A DNA stretch of 64,000 nt from Bactericera cockerelli (taxonomy: Eukaryota > Arthropoda > Insecta > Hemiptera > Triozidae), in the NCBI GenBank assembly GCA_024516035.1, contig JAMCCL010000153.1, positions 1-64,000 of the forward strand, written 5' to 3'. The notes under the pieces are model-generated. The model was not told where the DNA came from. It was given only the letters and a program-made list of their open reading frames with translations, and ran no database searches. Position 1 is the stretch's first letter. Every line of letters starts with the position of its first letter. This document shows positions 54,282 through 64,000 of the stretch, piece after piece. Position numbers and translations under genes: made by a program.

Positions 54282-55304
54282 AATAATTTCAATGACCTTT
54301 AACCAATATTTTTATTTCCAAGGAAATATAATTCCTTCCTGTTTTGCATTTTGTGTAGGTATGAAAATAGTTTCCTAATGTATTTCTTTTATCATTAAAA
54401 AAGTTTTGGCATTTCTTTTTCATTGTTTTTTTTTTTTATAGCTATTAGTTTAATGTGTGTTTTACCATTTTAATGTATTGTAGATTTAATTGAAACTGAA
54501 GACGTTGCCGTCATAAATTTAAATATTGATGAAACTCGAAAAAAATTTGTCCTAATCACAATTTTTTAAAATCAAAATTCATAAACTTTTTTAAGTTTGA
54601 GATTAATTTTAACCTTGTTATAAATTACTATCTCAATCTTATAAAATTGGTTTTTATCAAGTTTGAACTAGAAAACTCATGAAGGACCATGAGAATATTT
54701 ACAAGAAACACAAATTGAGTTATAGGACAAAGATGTCTTCACTTGACAAAAGGTTTTTTCCATCAACTTATCTTTTTATATAAGTTCAAGCTAACCAAAC
54801 TCCACTGAGGCCATCATCAGTTTCATATTGCCATATTAATTTACTCATAGTGATATTAGAAATATACTGAAAGGTCTTCTTTTTTGTTTTCCAAAAATAC
54901 TTGTATTTATTTATCTTATTATTACTTTTTGTGTTTAGTGTTTGAGCATTGATTTTCCTAGTTTGACCATGGAAAGAGTGAATACATTCTACTAGAGTTG
55001 AAGAGATTTTCGCGTCCGTCGCATATCTGACCGACAGACCAACACAGAAGATACTGTAAAGGGAAAAATATGAAATAATGGGGTAAGGAGATTGGTAGTA
55101 TGGAAGAAAATATATCTCAATAATATGTTTAAATAAAGGTAGTTACTATTGAAATGAAGTCTATTCTTTTATAAAGACAAAATTATTAATAGGTATTAGA
55201 AGCCTTCTCTTAGAAGCCCTTCAAAGCTTAGGAGAAGTATAAGTTTCTTTATAAAGAAAATAAATAAACTATTACTATAAGTATTATATTTTTTCTAGAA
55301 AAAC
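54282..55304. other. intergenic DNA, no supported gene
   Basis: AT-rich sequence with no recognisable repeat family or coding frame; it is the 3' flank of the minus-strand gene that follows. Confidence 0.4.
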
Positions 55305-55648
55305 TCAAAAAAAAGCATCATCATCTTTATACTGAATGTATCCAATGGCATGAGTTTTATTGTCGGTGTTGAAGAAATTGAGCCTAACACTAGTGTTGTT
55401 GTCGGTGCTATCGACGCCTGTGATTCTACAACGTATGATGGTGTCAGGAGGGGTTAAGTTTGCAGGTCCCCCGGCAGAGTAGAGCCGCGCCCCATCATCC
55501 CCGTATATTGAGTTATAGACGATGCACGTTACATCCCAGTCGGCCAACCAGGTTAACTGCTGGTTCACATCCGTTCCAAAGCTTTTGTCACATTGTTCTG
55601 GGATCACATCCCGGTTACAGAGGACTCGGTTTTTCAGATTAGGTAGAC
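55305..55648 (-). CDS. terminal exon of an unrecognised, probably secreted protein
   Basis: On the minus strand a good acceptor (TCTCATTTTCAG) precedes an exon that starts in phase 1 and encodes about 114 residues, ending YKDDDAFF and stop. It contains four cysteines (in VLCNRD, PEQCDK, TCIVYN, IIRCRI), alternating hydrophobic residues suggesting beta strands, and N-glycosylation-type sites (NLT, NNT). I do not recognise the family. Upstream exons would lie beyond the LINE at 56-61 kb, or outside the window. Coding status rests on the open frame, its composition and the splice site. Confidence 0.6.
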
Positions 55649-56250
55649 CTGAAAATGAGAAGCATCAATGTATGGGCGAGAAGAACGAATATTGAAAAGA
55701 AAATGGCAAAGAACGCGTTAAAATATGGACAAAGGGTGGCAGAGAATGCCTAAGGCATTAACTTCGCCCCGGATTACAAAACAATTGTAATTAAAAATTA
55801 ATATTGATCTTTATTATTATTTTTTTCTTTGTACATACTTCGAAGTTTTTTTTTTAATTATTGTTATTAATTCTTTGTTGATGATTGTTTTGTAAAAATA
55901 AATAAAGTGTAAATAAAAAAATAAATAAAGGGTATCTATAGGTATAGAAAAAGAACGAAACTGACCAATAGGTACACTTTGAATTTTCACACAAAACTTG
56001 GTCCATTCTTGGCCTAGGCTTGAAGATATCTTTACGGATGGAGTTCGTTCTGCTCAGTCAGAAAAACCTCCATTTTATTATAATCGAGTGGGTAATTTTT
56101 GTTGTTGGTACAACTTCAAGAACTTTGAGAAAATTGGTAATAGTCAGATTCTGACTTATGTCAAGATTCTGATAGTCGAATCCGATCACCGCTAGCAATG
56201 AAACTAAATTGTAAACAGAATCATAACCATTGTAAGGTCAACATCTGTTT

Positions 56251-56252
<2 letters not shown>
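55649..56252. other. probable intron of the minus-strand gene
   Basis: It contains a decayed LINE-tail motif (CCTAAGGCATTAACTTCGCC near 55750) and repeated AAATAAATAAA near 55900-55930. No exon was recognised. Confidence 0.4.
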
Positions 56253-56298
<46 letters not shown>

Positions 56299-56403
56299 AC
56301 TGTCTAAACGCACTGTTATAGTGCACTTATATAGACAATTTACAATATTATACATCTATTTCCTACATCTATAATTGAACTTAATTATAAAAAAGTACTT
56401 AAA

Positions 56404-59400
56404 CTAAGACCCTATAATAGAATTACAAGTTTCTTTATACCTCTCCGGTAACATCGCTAGGTCCAGGGCTCGAGAATGTCTGTTAAATAGAGATAGACCT
56501 GATGGTATGGTCGAATCCAGGTATATTTTTTTGTGTTTTTTATCAATATAGAAAAAATCTTGGTCAACCCTAGATCTCAGTGTCATATTAGGCACTTTTA
56601 AGGACATCTGTTCTGTCACATTGGGGCAAAGAATTATGTTGTTCATTATGTTGTAAATTAATGTGAGCAGACAAACATCTCTCCGTGCCTGTAGACTCTT
56701 GAGATCTAGGACTTCACATAAAGTACTAGACGCTATGGCTGTTGGGTAAGATGGATAAAATCCGTTTTCTTTCCAAAAGAGATATTTAACAAATTGTGAT
56801 TGAACTCTTTCCACCTTTCTCGTTCCTTCTTGGGTATGAGGTCGCCAGATGACAGTGGCATATTCAAGTTTTGAACGAACGAGAGAGGTGTAAAGAGCTC
56901 TGATGGCATCTATATTTTGAAATGGCTTAGAGAATCTTTTTACCATGCCTAAGGCTTTAAATGCGTTTTTTGTAATATTTTCTATGTGATTATTAAAAGA
57001 TAAGTTTTTCTGAAATGTGACCCCAAGATCTTTTTTATTTGTTACTTTATTGAGAATATGATCTCCAAGTTTATAGTCAAAGCATATTTCGTTTTTGCAA
57101 GTTGTTATTGTCATGGCCTCACATTTCATCGGGTGGAGTGTTAGTTTGTGACTATTTAACCAAGAAAAAACTGATGCAAGGTCATTTTGGAGTAAGGAAC
57201 AATCATCTGGGGTACTTATATTACGGTACAACTTTAAATCATCTGCATATAAAAGATAGTTAGAGTGCAGGATTCCCTCGCCAATGCCATCTATCATGAT
57301 TACAAACAAGAGACAACTCAAGCCTGAACCCTGTGGTACCGAAGAGGTAGGAAAGTATGGATGTGAAATATACTCTTTGTGATGTACATCTTTATAAACC
57401 ACTCTCTGCTCACGTTCTCTGAGATAAGAAGCAAAAAAATTAACTAGTTTATAAGAAAAGCCGAAGGTATACAATTTTTCTAGTAAAATATCATGATTGA
57501 TTTTATCATAGCACTTCATGATGTCGGTGTAGATGACATCTACCTGTTTATTATTATTTAATCCTTTGGCCACTGAGTCATAAAAACAGAGCAAGTTAGT
57601 GGTTGTAGATTTACGCTCCACGAAGCCATGTTGATTTATACTGATGTTATTGTAAATTGTTTTAGATATCTTATTGAAAATACATGTTTCAAAAACTTTT
57701 GCCAATGATGATAATTTCGCAATTGGTCGGTGATTTTCAATTTCATTTGTATTATCTTTTTTAGGCACCGGTGTAACAAGGGTTCTCTTTAAAAGGATTG
57801 GGAAAATATTAGTTTTGAGGGAGGTGTTAAATATGTGTTGTAGAGGTTTGGTTATGTACCTCTTGGATTTCTTTACTATTTCGGGTGGAATCTGATCCGC
57901 ACCTGGTGCTTTATTAATAGGTAAAGTATCTATGCTACTTGTTACATCAGTTTCTGATAGTATAAAATCTTTTATTAAATCAACATGGTCTACGTGGGAG
58001 AAATCATTGTTATATTTTGACTTTGCAGGATCATAGACCGAACTGAAATGCTGTGCAAAGGCTCTCACAATGTCATTACCTGTACATATTTTTAAATTAT
58101 TGTATGTGAAGCAAGATTTTTTTGTATTTTTTCTCTTTTGTTTTGTAAAGTTCCAAAAAACTTTTTTATCTCCTCTAATTAAGTTGTTTTCAATTTCTTC
58201 TATGTGGTGTCTGTAGTCTGATTGGATTAATTTTTTACACTGTTTTTTTAGTATTTTCAGTTCAGGTTCAGCTTTATTTTTTTGTCTAGAATGTCGCCTT
58301 CTTAAAGTTTCTTTATTTTTAAAAGCTGTTTTTGTTTCAGCTGACCACCACAATGGAAAAGTTTGCAAGTTCTTATTTTTATTTTTAATTTTAGGTATGT
58401 GTTTATCGAAAATTTTGTACAGGGTTTTGTAAAAAATATCAAGAGATGTCTCCGCACAGTCACAGCTGATCACAGATCCCCAGTCTACCTCGGATAAGTC
58501 AGCAAGGATAAGCGGAATGTTAGCTTTTCTGAAATTGTATTTTCCAGTATTTATGATTTCGTTATCATTATTAATAGTAAATGGAATAGATAATGATGAT
58601 GATGCCATTGATATATCCTGTATGTTTTTTGGTTGTTGTGTACCGGGTGTTTTCTTTTGAGATTCCGGTTTAATTTTATTTTTCCTTACATACTGAACTG
58701 TTATATCGAGAGGAGGGTGCATTATATCCTCTTTTTCAACTAAACTGTCTCCTCTACTTAATTCAATGTTTGCTATTCTTACACCTTTTGTTGTTCGATT
58801 TCTAAAAAGGACTACATCTAGAGTTCTATCTAAGGAGTTTGGGATGTTATTATAAGATTGAAAATTATTTTGTTGTATAAAATCTACTAGTATAGCTGCC
58901 ATGGAATCTGAACAAATGTTAAGATCTTTGTACGGGAAAGCTCTAACGTTTAAGTCACCTAATATCAGGATATTATCATCAATGGCTTCACATGTACCCT
59001 CAATATGCTCGACAAGAGTTGTTATAATTCTGTTTGTGGCATGCGGTACATAAATCAAACAAATAAATAATTTAGAGTATCCAAGTTTAACCTCAGTCCA
59101 CATAACTTGCATATCTGGAGTGCTAACATTCCACTGATCCCTAACTGAACATAAAAATTCACACTTAATCCCCAATAATAATCCCCCTCCCCTCTCCTTA
59201 TTCGGATCGACTCTGTCTTGCCTGAACAAAGAATATCTTTGATCAATGACTTCTGAATCAAAAATACCATCATTTAACCAAGTCTCGGTTAGGGCAATGA
59301 TTTGGTGGTCTTGGGCTAAAACATTTTCGTAAAAATCTTGCAATTTAGTACGCAATCCTCTGACATTCTGATAAATAATATCTATATTTTTTCTTGTTCT

Positions 59401-59505
59401 TTGATGTTCATTATTGGAAAAATTTGAAGTTTTAATTTTAATGTTATTCTTAATATTAACATAATTTATTTTTTTCAAGTTCAAGTTTGTTCTGGTATTG
59501 CGCAC
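56404..59505 (-). CDS. LINE ORF2: AP endonuclease and reverse transcriptase, 1033 aa
   Basis: The endonuclease region has YQNVRGLRTK, ALTETWLND and ILGDLNVR; the C-terminal Asp-His motif looks diverged (EDIMHPP). The reverse transcriptase has YTDIMKCYDKINH (motif A), SVPQGSGLSCLLF (motif B) and LYADDLKLY (motif C), then a thumb region. It performs target-primed reverse transcription. No frame break is present. Motif style points to the CR1/Jockey superfamily; the exact clade needs a tree. Confidence 0.9.
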   Translation of the reverse strand: MRNTRTNLNLKKINYVNIKNNIKIKTSNFSNNEHQRTRKNIDIIYQNVRGLRTKLQDFYENVLAQDHQIIALTETWLNDGIFDSEVIDQRYSLFRQDRVDPNKERGGGLLLGIKCEFLCSVRDQWNVSTPDMQVMWTEVKLGYSKLFICLIYVPHATNRIITTLVEHIEGTCEAIDDNILILGDLNVRAFPYKDLNICSDSMAAILVDFIQQNNFQSYNNIPNSLDRTLDVVLFRNRTTKGVRIANIELSRGDSLVEKEDIMHPPLDITVQYVRKNKIKPESQKKTPGTQQPKNIQDISMASSSLSIPFTINNDNEIINTGKYNFRKANIPLILADLSEVDWGSVISCDCAETSLDIFYKTLYKIFDKHIPKIKNKNKNLQTFPLWWSAETKTAFKNKETLRRRHSRQKNKAEPELKILKKQCKKLIQSDYRHHIEEIENNLIRGDKKVFWNFTKQKRKNTKKSCFTYNNLKICTGNDIVRAFAQHFSSVYDPAKSKYNNDFSHVDHVDLIKDFILSETDVTSSIDTLPINKAPGADQIPPEIVKKSKRYITKPLQHIFNTSLKTNIFPILLKRTLVTPVPKKDNTNEIENHRPIAKLSSLAKVFETCIFNKISKTIYNNISINQHGFVERKSTTTNLLCFYDSVAKGLNNNKQVDVIYTDIMKCYDKINHDILLEKLYTFGFSYKLVNFFASYLREREQRVVYKDVHHKEYISHPYFPTSSVPQGSGLSCLLFVIMIDGIGEGILHSNYLLYADDLKLYRNISTPDDCSLLQNDLASVFSWLNSHKLTLHPMKCEAMTITTCKNEICFDYKLGDHILNKVTNKKDLGVTFQKNLSFNNHIENITKNAFKALGMVKRFSKPFQNIDAIRALYTSLVRSKLEYATVIWRPHTQEGTRKVERVQSQFVKYLFWKENGFYPSYPTAIASSTLCEVLDLKSLQARRDVCLLTLIYNIMNNIILCPNVTEQMSLKVPNMTLRSRVDQDFFYIDKKHKKIYLDSTIPSGLSLFNRHSRALDLAMLPERYKETCNSIIGS

Positions 59506-59611
59506 AAATACATCTGAAATTGTTGGTATAGAGTATTGCTCAAGCGAGACAGATATCGATTGATGGGGGCCAGTATTATCTACATTGGGAGTAAAATAGA
59601 AAGCAGTTGAA

Positions 59612-61150
59612 TTAACTTTGTCGTGGGGTGCTAAAAACCAGGTTACTACTTAGATCGCTAATACTCATATCAGTAGTCTTATCTGTAGGTATCTCTTTAT
59701 CATATGAGAAGGTAGATGATTGAGAGGAAGATAACAATATATTGTTTGTAGAGACAGTTTCAGAACGAGTGAATGTAGGTGTAACATTCACAAGTTGATT
59801 GTTTAAGAACATAATATTATCATTCACATGGGTTTTTTCCCTAATAGTAGAAATTTCAATTCCCGATGTACCTGTAGAGTGAGAGACAACACCCTGTTCA
59901 CAAAGCAATGTGTTCTTGGTGATAAAATCTTTCAGCTTTAGACTTAAAAGTCTTTTGCCATTGCTGTTTAGGTGTACCCCGTCTCTTGCGTAGTGCCATG
60001 GTCTTAAAAAATAATTGGGGTCAATGTATGTAATTTGCTTATTTCTGAGGATTTCACGTATTGTATTATTGAATTTTTGTATTAAATAATTGAGTTGAGG
60101 TCTATCCCATCTAATGGGTACAAGTATAAAACACAATTTAGCATTATTGTAATTTCTTTGAACTATGTGTTCTAAAGAATCAATGGCTTGCTCCCAGTTA
60201 CGTGATTCAATATCACATGATCCACATATAAAAACAATTTTATCTTCCTCTGTAAGCTTAGACATACCAACTGTAGTACTATCTTTTATACCATGATACC
60301 CTGAACCTGGCTTGAAAAAAGTTTCAACTTTATTTGCGTATTTTCTAAGGTGGTAGCCTAACCCTCTCACATGACTATCACCTATAATATGACATTTTGA
60401 GTTAGAATTAGAAATAGAACTTTTGGGTTGAGTGGTGTTTCTTTCTTGGCTTGAAACATTCTTGATAGCTTCTGTTTGGTCTGATGCGATTCTATCGGTT
60501 GTATTAGATTTCTTCCTTCTTGTTTTTGGTGTTGTAGCTGCAACTTTAGTATCATTGATCTTGTCTTCAAGGGTTTTTATAGTTTTTTCTTGATTTTTTA
60601 TGATTTTTTCTTTTTCAATTAGTGCCTCTAACATTCTGTTCTTCTCCAATTTCATGTTGTCCAGTTGAATTACAAGTCGTTTATTATCTTCTACGAGTCT
60701 CTGGTGGTCTTGGCTTATGGGGGTACTAGAAGTTGCACTACTTCCAAAGCACTCAGTTTTAGTATGAATGACCGGGGTACCGATATTAGTTTTAATGGGA
60801 GAGGCGACATGTGTTCCTGGGTTGGATGGATGTGTTGGATTATTATCAATTACTTTGGTGTCTCCTTTTTTATTTCTAGCTGGAGTATTAGATGAATTTT
60901 TTGAGCTGTTGCTTTCCCGATGTATGCTGTGAGTGTAGTTTCCTCCCAAGATACTTGACTTTGCCTTGTTTACCTTGATGTTTGCAGTACAAAATTTATG
61001 TCTACATTTGTATATTAAGCTACCATCTTTCTGGGGGATCTTGAAGACGTATTCTTCATTTCTGAAAACTAGTACGTTTCTGTCTGGATAATAAGTAAAA
61101 CTTAGATTGAATTCCTCTTGGGAATCATTGTTATTTAGTTTAGAAGTCAT
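59612..61150 (-). CDS. LINE ORF1: FLYWCH-like zinc finger plus SGNH esterase, 512 aa
   Basis: Residues about 15-80 have a FLYWCH-like pattern: YVFKIPQ, then CRHKFC, then HSIH. A Ser/Thr/Asn-rich linker follows. Residues about 150-200 form a coiled coil (RLVEDNKRLVIQLDNMKLEK). Residues about 255-410 form an SGNH/GDSL hydrolase: GDSHVRG (catalytic Ser block), FKPGSG, FICGSCD, and DGVHLN with the Asp-His pair. Esterase-type ORF1 proteins are known in CR1/L2 elements and are thought to bind RNA or membranes. A FLYWCH-like finger at the N-terminus is less usual. Confidence 0.85.
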   Translation of the reverse strand: MTSKLNNNDSQEEFNLSFTYYPDRNVLVFRNEEYVFKIPQKDGSLIYKCRHKFCTANIKVNKAKSSILGGNYTHSIHRESNSSKNSSNTPARNKKGDTKVIDNNPTHPSNPGTHVASPIKTNIGTPVIHTKTECFGSSATSSTPISQDHQRLVEDNKRLVIQLDNMKLEKNRMLEALIEKEKIIKNQEKTIKTLEDKINDTKVAATTPKTRRKKSNTTDRIASDQTEAIKNVSSQERNTTQPKSSISNSNSKCHIIGDSHVRGLGYHLRKYANKVETFFKPGSGYHGIKDSTTVGMSKLTEEDKIVFICGSCDIESRNWEQAIDSLEHIVQRNYNNAKLCFILVPIRWDRPQLNYLIQKFNNTIREILRNKQITYIDPNYFLRPWHYARDGVHLNSNGKRLLSLKLKDFITKNTLLCEQGVVSHSTGTSGIEISTIREKTHVNDNIMFLNNQLVNVTPTFTRSETVSTNNILLSSSQSSTFSYDKEIPTDKTTDMSISDLSSNLVFSTPRQS

Positions 61151-61400
61151 TTTCTTACGAGCCGCCTTAGATAGTTGCGGGCGGAGTCAAAAATCTTACT
61201 GGTAATTTTATGTTTATTCAATTTCGGAAATAAATACATAATATTTTTGTAAAATGTTTAAAAAATACTTAGCCTTCACTAAAAAATTCACTGACTTTAT
61301 CAGAATTATTGTAAAAAAAATATCTATAACAATATACACAAACAAAGAATACACTAATTTTTGTTCTCGAATAATAAAACATTTAAAACACTAAACACAA

Positions 61401-61970
61401 AGTTATGCTGATGTTGTCTGTGTGACTTCCACTATTAATTTTTTGATTATTACAATAAATATTATTACAATAAATAAATACATTGAATTGAATTGAATTG
61501 AATAACACTATCAATCGAAAGATGAGAGTTCCAGCTTACACATCTCGCGCCTGTTCAGCCCATCAGTCCGGTAACATAAAAGTCAAACTTTGTATTGATA
61601 CAATTTATTTTATTTACTTATCTATTTGTATCTAGTTCCTCAGATCAAAATACATTTCCGAATGAATTCACTAAATACCTTTAACTATAAACATCGCCTG
61701 CGCCGGTGGCCCTGGTGAATCACTTGAAACCATCCAAAACAGCCAAACGCACCCTAAAATGATTGAAAAATATTGAATGGGCCAATTCATATTGTAATTC
61801 GGATTTGAAGTTTTACTTAGGTACTAAAACTAAAAAAGGAACTATGTAGTCCACAGAATCAGTTTATTCTGACTGTGTGTACCTACTATCATCATGATGA
61901 TTTGATGAAATTCTACAACAAAAATAAGGGGAAAAATTAAATATTGTAGTACAGGGTGTAACATATTTTG
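61401..61970. other. flank of the LINE, no supported gene
   Basis: A short (ATTGA)n tract at 61480-61502 may be the tail of another retroposon. Otherwise AT-rich and featureless. Confidence 0.35.
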
Positions 61971-62213
61971 CCAGCCTCCGTGGCGTAATGGTTGTGACTA
62001 CTGCCCGTAGTCCAGAGTTCCCGAGTTCAACTGCCGGTTGGGGCAGACTTTTCGACGAAAATTCTGTTTCATCCAAACACGTGAGGCTGGCATTTCCGGC
62101 CTTACCCGGGCTGGCCGCTGGGTGAGGTTAATGTGGGTAGATCGTACGATTCCCAACGAAACCCCCGTCCTGACTATCTATCTCAGTCAGGACGTTAAAA
62201 CCAAATAGAATCA
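61971..62213 (+). repeat. tRNA-headed SINE, family A, plus orientation
   Basis: The head GCCTCCGTGGCGTAATGGTT has its A box, and the B box is CGAGTTCAACTGCC. The body is GGCAGACTTTTCGACGAAAA, CACGTGAGGCTGGCATTTCC, GGTGAGGTTAATGTGGGTAG, CAGTCAGGACGTTAAAACCA. The copy stops at about 62213, so the (ATT)n tail seen at 3549 is missing. Confidence 0.8.
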
Positions 62214-62527
62214 ACTGGTCACAATAGATCGAATTAGGTCGCAGTGTGAATTTTAAGGGTTTCACTGAAAACCCTGCAACCAGGTCAGATAATAAACATA
62301 TATATTATGTATGTTATAAAAAAAGCTTGTAACATTTGAAATGGGCTTTGTAATAGATTTCTTTTTCTTGCTCCCCCTCCACCCTAATTATCGTTAACTA
62401 CATTGCTCATATTATTGTCTAGACATGTTGGACCACCAGACCTTGGTACAAATTATCAGCCTCCTAGATATTTTCATCTCAGAGATAGCATTTTCTTGGG
62501 AGATCTTAAAAGGGAATAGAAAATAAA

Positions 62528-62696
62528 AAGTCTGGCTGGGGGACTATAAACAGGGAGTTGACCAGCATTGGCTTGGTTCTAGGGGACCTTGTTAATTATT
62601 ATTCTCCTAGTAAATACAATGGTAGAAGTGCTGAGTCATTCCTCCACTGTCTGGCTACCATCGTTCACGATGACGCCACCCTATGATGATGATATC
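62528..62696 (+). repeat. dispersed repeat D
   Basis: AGTCTGGCTGGGGGACTATA, AACAGGGAGTTGACCAGCA, then CCATCGTTCACGATGACGCC and (GAT)n. It matches 22838-23046 inverted, and its first 90 bp match 47022-47110. Confidence 0.65.
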
Positions 62697-64000
62697 AGTA
62701 AGGAAATATCTGTAATTATTTTTTTTTCTCAATAAAACGATTGAAAAAATAAAGTTTGCTCTTACTCTAAATTATGGGCTCACTGCAGTCAACCCTAATG
62801 TTCCATTTTTTATTTTTGTTTTTAAAGTATGGGAATGGGACAAATGGGACATGGACCGCCCGGTATCCATGTTTGCCTACCCTAACCAAAACCTACAGCT
62901 CCTCATGAATGCTAAACCATACCGTTGTGAGACATTATTTAACATATGATTCAACTAGACCTATAGATGTCCTACATCATCTAAGTTAGAGTGACGTTAA
63001 GATAAAAGAAACTTTTTCTTTCAGTTAAACATACATTTTTTATTTTATTATACCCTGTGTACCCGTGTTATACCGATTGTGACATTGCTTAATTTGTAAT
63101 ACGAGATTGGTAACGAGACTTCTATTTAGACAGATTTGTTTATTTTATTTTTTTACTCCTACTGATAGTTAGTATTGATGTACCGAGTCAGATATGGCAG
63201 TAGATGTATTCGGGCCACATATCCACCTGATCAAATACTATTCTATGTCAAATCTGTCAAACTTAGGGAGTGATTACCATTACGATTTTACAGAAATGCC
63301 ATATAGCCTAAACAACGAAGACAAAATATTACCCAAATAAATAAGAATAAAATGGTGTATATGTATAACTGTATCAGTAAATTTTGGCACAGTTGTTTGA
63401 AGGTCTTCTGAACAACTTACAGTCCTATAGGATAGAAGTGGAGCTAACCGAGACGGGGGTTTCTCACACTTTTTCGCTGGGACCAAAACTTCCGGAGATA
63501 TAGTGTTCAGTTCACACATGTACAACCCCACACTAGCATTTGATCTCGGGACCATGGCATCAGAGACATTCCATCATCTCATTTACCAATATCTCGAGAG
63601 GCCTAGGCGTTCAAGAGTTGACGGGAATTGAAGCAAGCAAGGGAACGATATCGTTAAACTCACCGACCTCAGTAGCTTGAACTATAAGGCGGCGGGCTTG
63701 TAACCTGGAGGTCGGTGGTTCTACTATCTAAAATATTTAAATGGTATTTTTTATTTTCAAGTATTTAAACAGTTGTTAGTTCTTGAGCTCTCTCTTTTAA
63801 TGTGTGCGAATAATGTAAAAATCTATGCTCATTGTGGTATTAATTTTTAAGTATGTATAATTTCACATACAATTTCACTGTCATGTTTATTCTACTGCAG
63901 AAATCCGTATTAATTTGATGTCTGTTGTAGAAATGCTTACCGATTTTATGAATGACTGTGACTTTTTTTGATACCGTTCTTGGTTTCAAACTCAAAATTT
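62697..64000. other. intergenic DNA; tRNA-like fragment near 63660-63730
   Basis: 63663-63728 (+) reads GACCTCAGTAGCTTGAACTA...GGTCGGTGGTTCTACTATC, a tRNA-like SINE head; its inverse, decayed, is near 14405-14440. The open frame at 63280-63555 has no recognisable protein. Confidence 0.4.

Larger units (their letters stand above)
56253..61400 (-). mobile_element. CR1-like non-LTR retrotransposon with two intact ORFs
   Basis: Minus-strand order: 5' UTR (upstream of 61150, edge not determined), ORF1 (61150-59612), a gap of about 106 nt, ORF2 (59505-56404), a 3' UTR of about 110 bp, and a poly(A) of about 40 nt (poly(T) at 56253-56294). Both ORFs are uninterrupted, so it may be a recent insertion. 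A target-site duplication was not found by eye. Confidence 0.85.

Noticed and set aside
54361..54520. Possible further exon of papi or an antisense gene
   Set aside because: The frame is stop-rich and the T-runs only imitate splice acceptors; papi already ends at 51315 with a polyA signal.

Overview
The window is nuclear DNA of an insect, most likely a hemipteran such as a planthopper; the species is an inference. It is AT-rich, its genes have short exons and long introns with GT-AG junctions, and it is packed with insect-type transposons: an errantivirus, CR1/RTE-like LINEs, tRNA- and 5S-headed SINEs, Helitrons, and piggyBac-, mariner- and hAT-like MITEs. There is no sign of bacterial operons or CRISPR.

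Four host protein genes can be supported. (1) 20050-25369 (+), four exons: a 197-aa protein with an N-terminal hydrophobic anchor and a YccV/HemiM-like domain. (2) 28071-31928 (+): one uninterrupted 1285-aa reading frame with the order adenylation, thiolation (carrier), thioester reductase, short-chain dehydrogenase (A-T-R1-R2). This is the layout of NRPS-like carboxylic acid reductases that take an acid through its aldehyde to an alcohol, and it is the most unusual gene here. (3) 43845-51315 (+), ten coding exons: papi/TDRKH, a mitochondrial KH-KH-Tudor scaffold of the piRNA pathway. (4) 55305-55648 (-): the last exon of an unrecognised, probably secreted protein. A tRNA-Asp(GTC) gene lies at 16732-16803 (-). 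A weak orphan exon candidate lies at 8539-8702.

Mobile DNA dominates the rest. 1-3230 is a frameshifted APE-type LINE. 35714-43723 (-) is a complete errantivirus-like element with gag, pol and env, nearly identical LTRs and a TACT target duplication; it ends 86 bp upstream of the first papi coding exon. 56253 to about 61400 (-) is a CR1-like LINE with two intact frames, the first combining a FLYWCH-like zinc finger with an SGNH esterase.

Smaller elements include a piggyBac-like MITE (5485-5644), an element with 15-bp TIRs and an 8-bp TSD that contains a minisatellite (20530-21356), a non-autonomous Helitron (21615-22525), a mariner-like palindromic element (23190-23990), a pipsqueak-HTH transposon relic (3295-4517), and several fold-back or perfectly palindromic sequences. 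At least three SINE families are present. Two of them, one with a tRNA head and one with a 5S rRNA head, share the same central domain.

The genes do not form a pathway together. The clearest functional link is that papi, which helps silence transposons, carries an intact retroviral element immediately upstream and SINE/MITE copies in several introns, one of them within about 10 bp of a splice donor.
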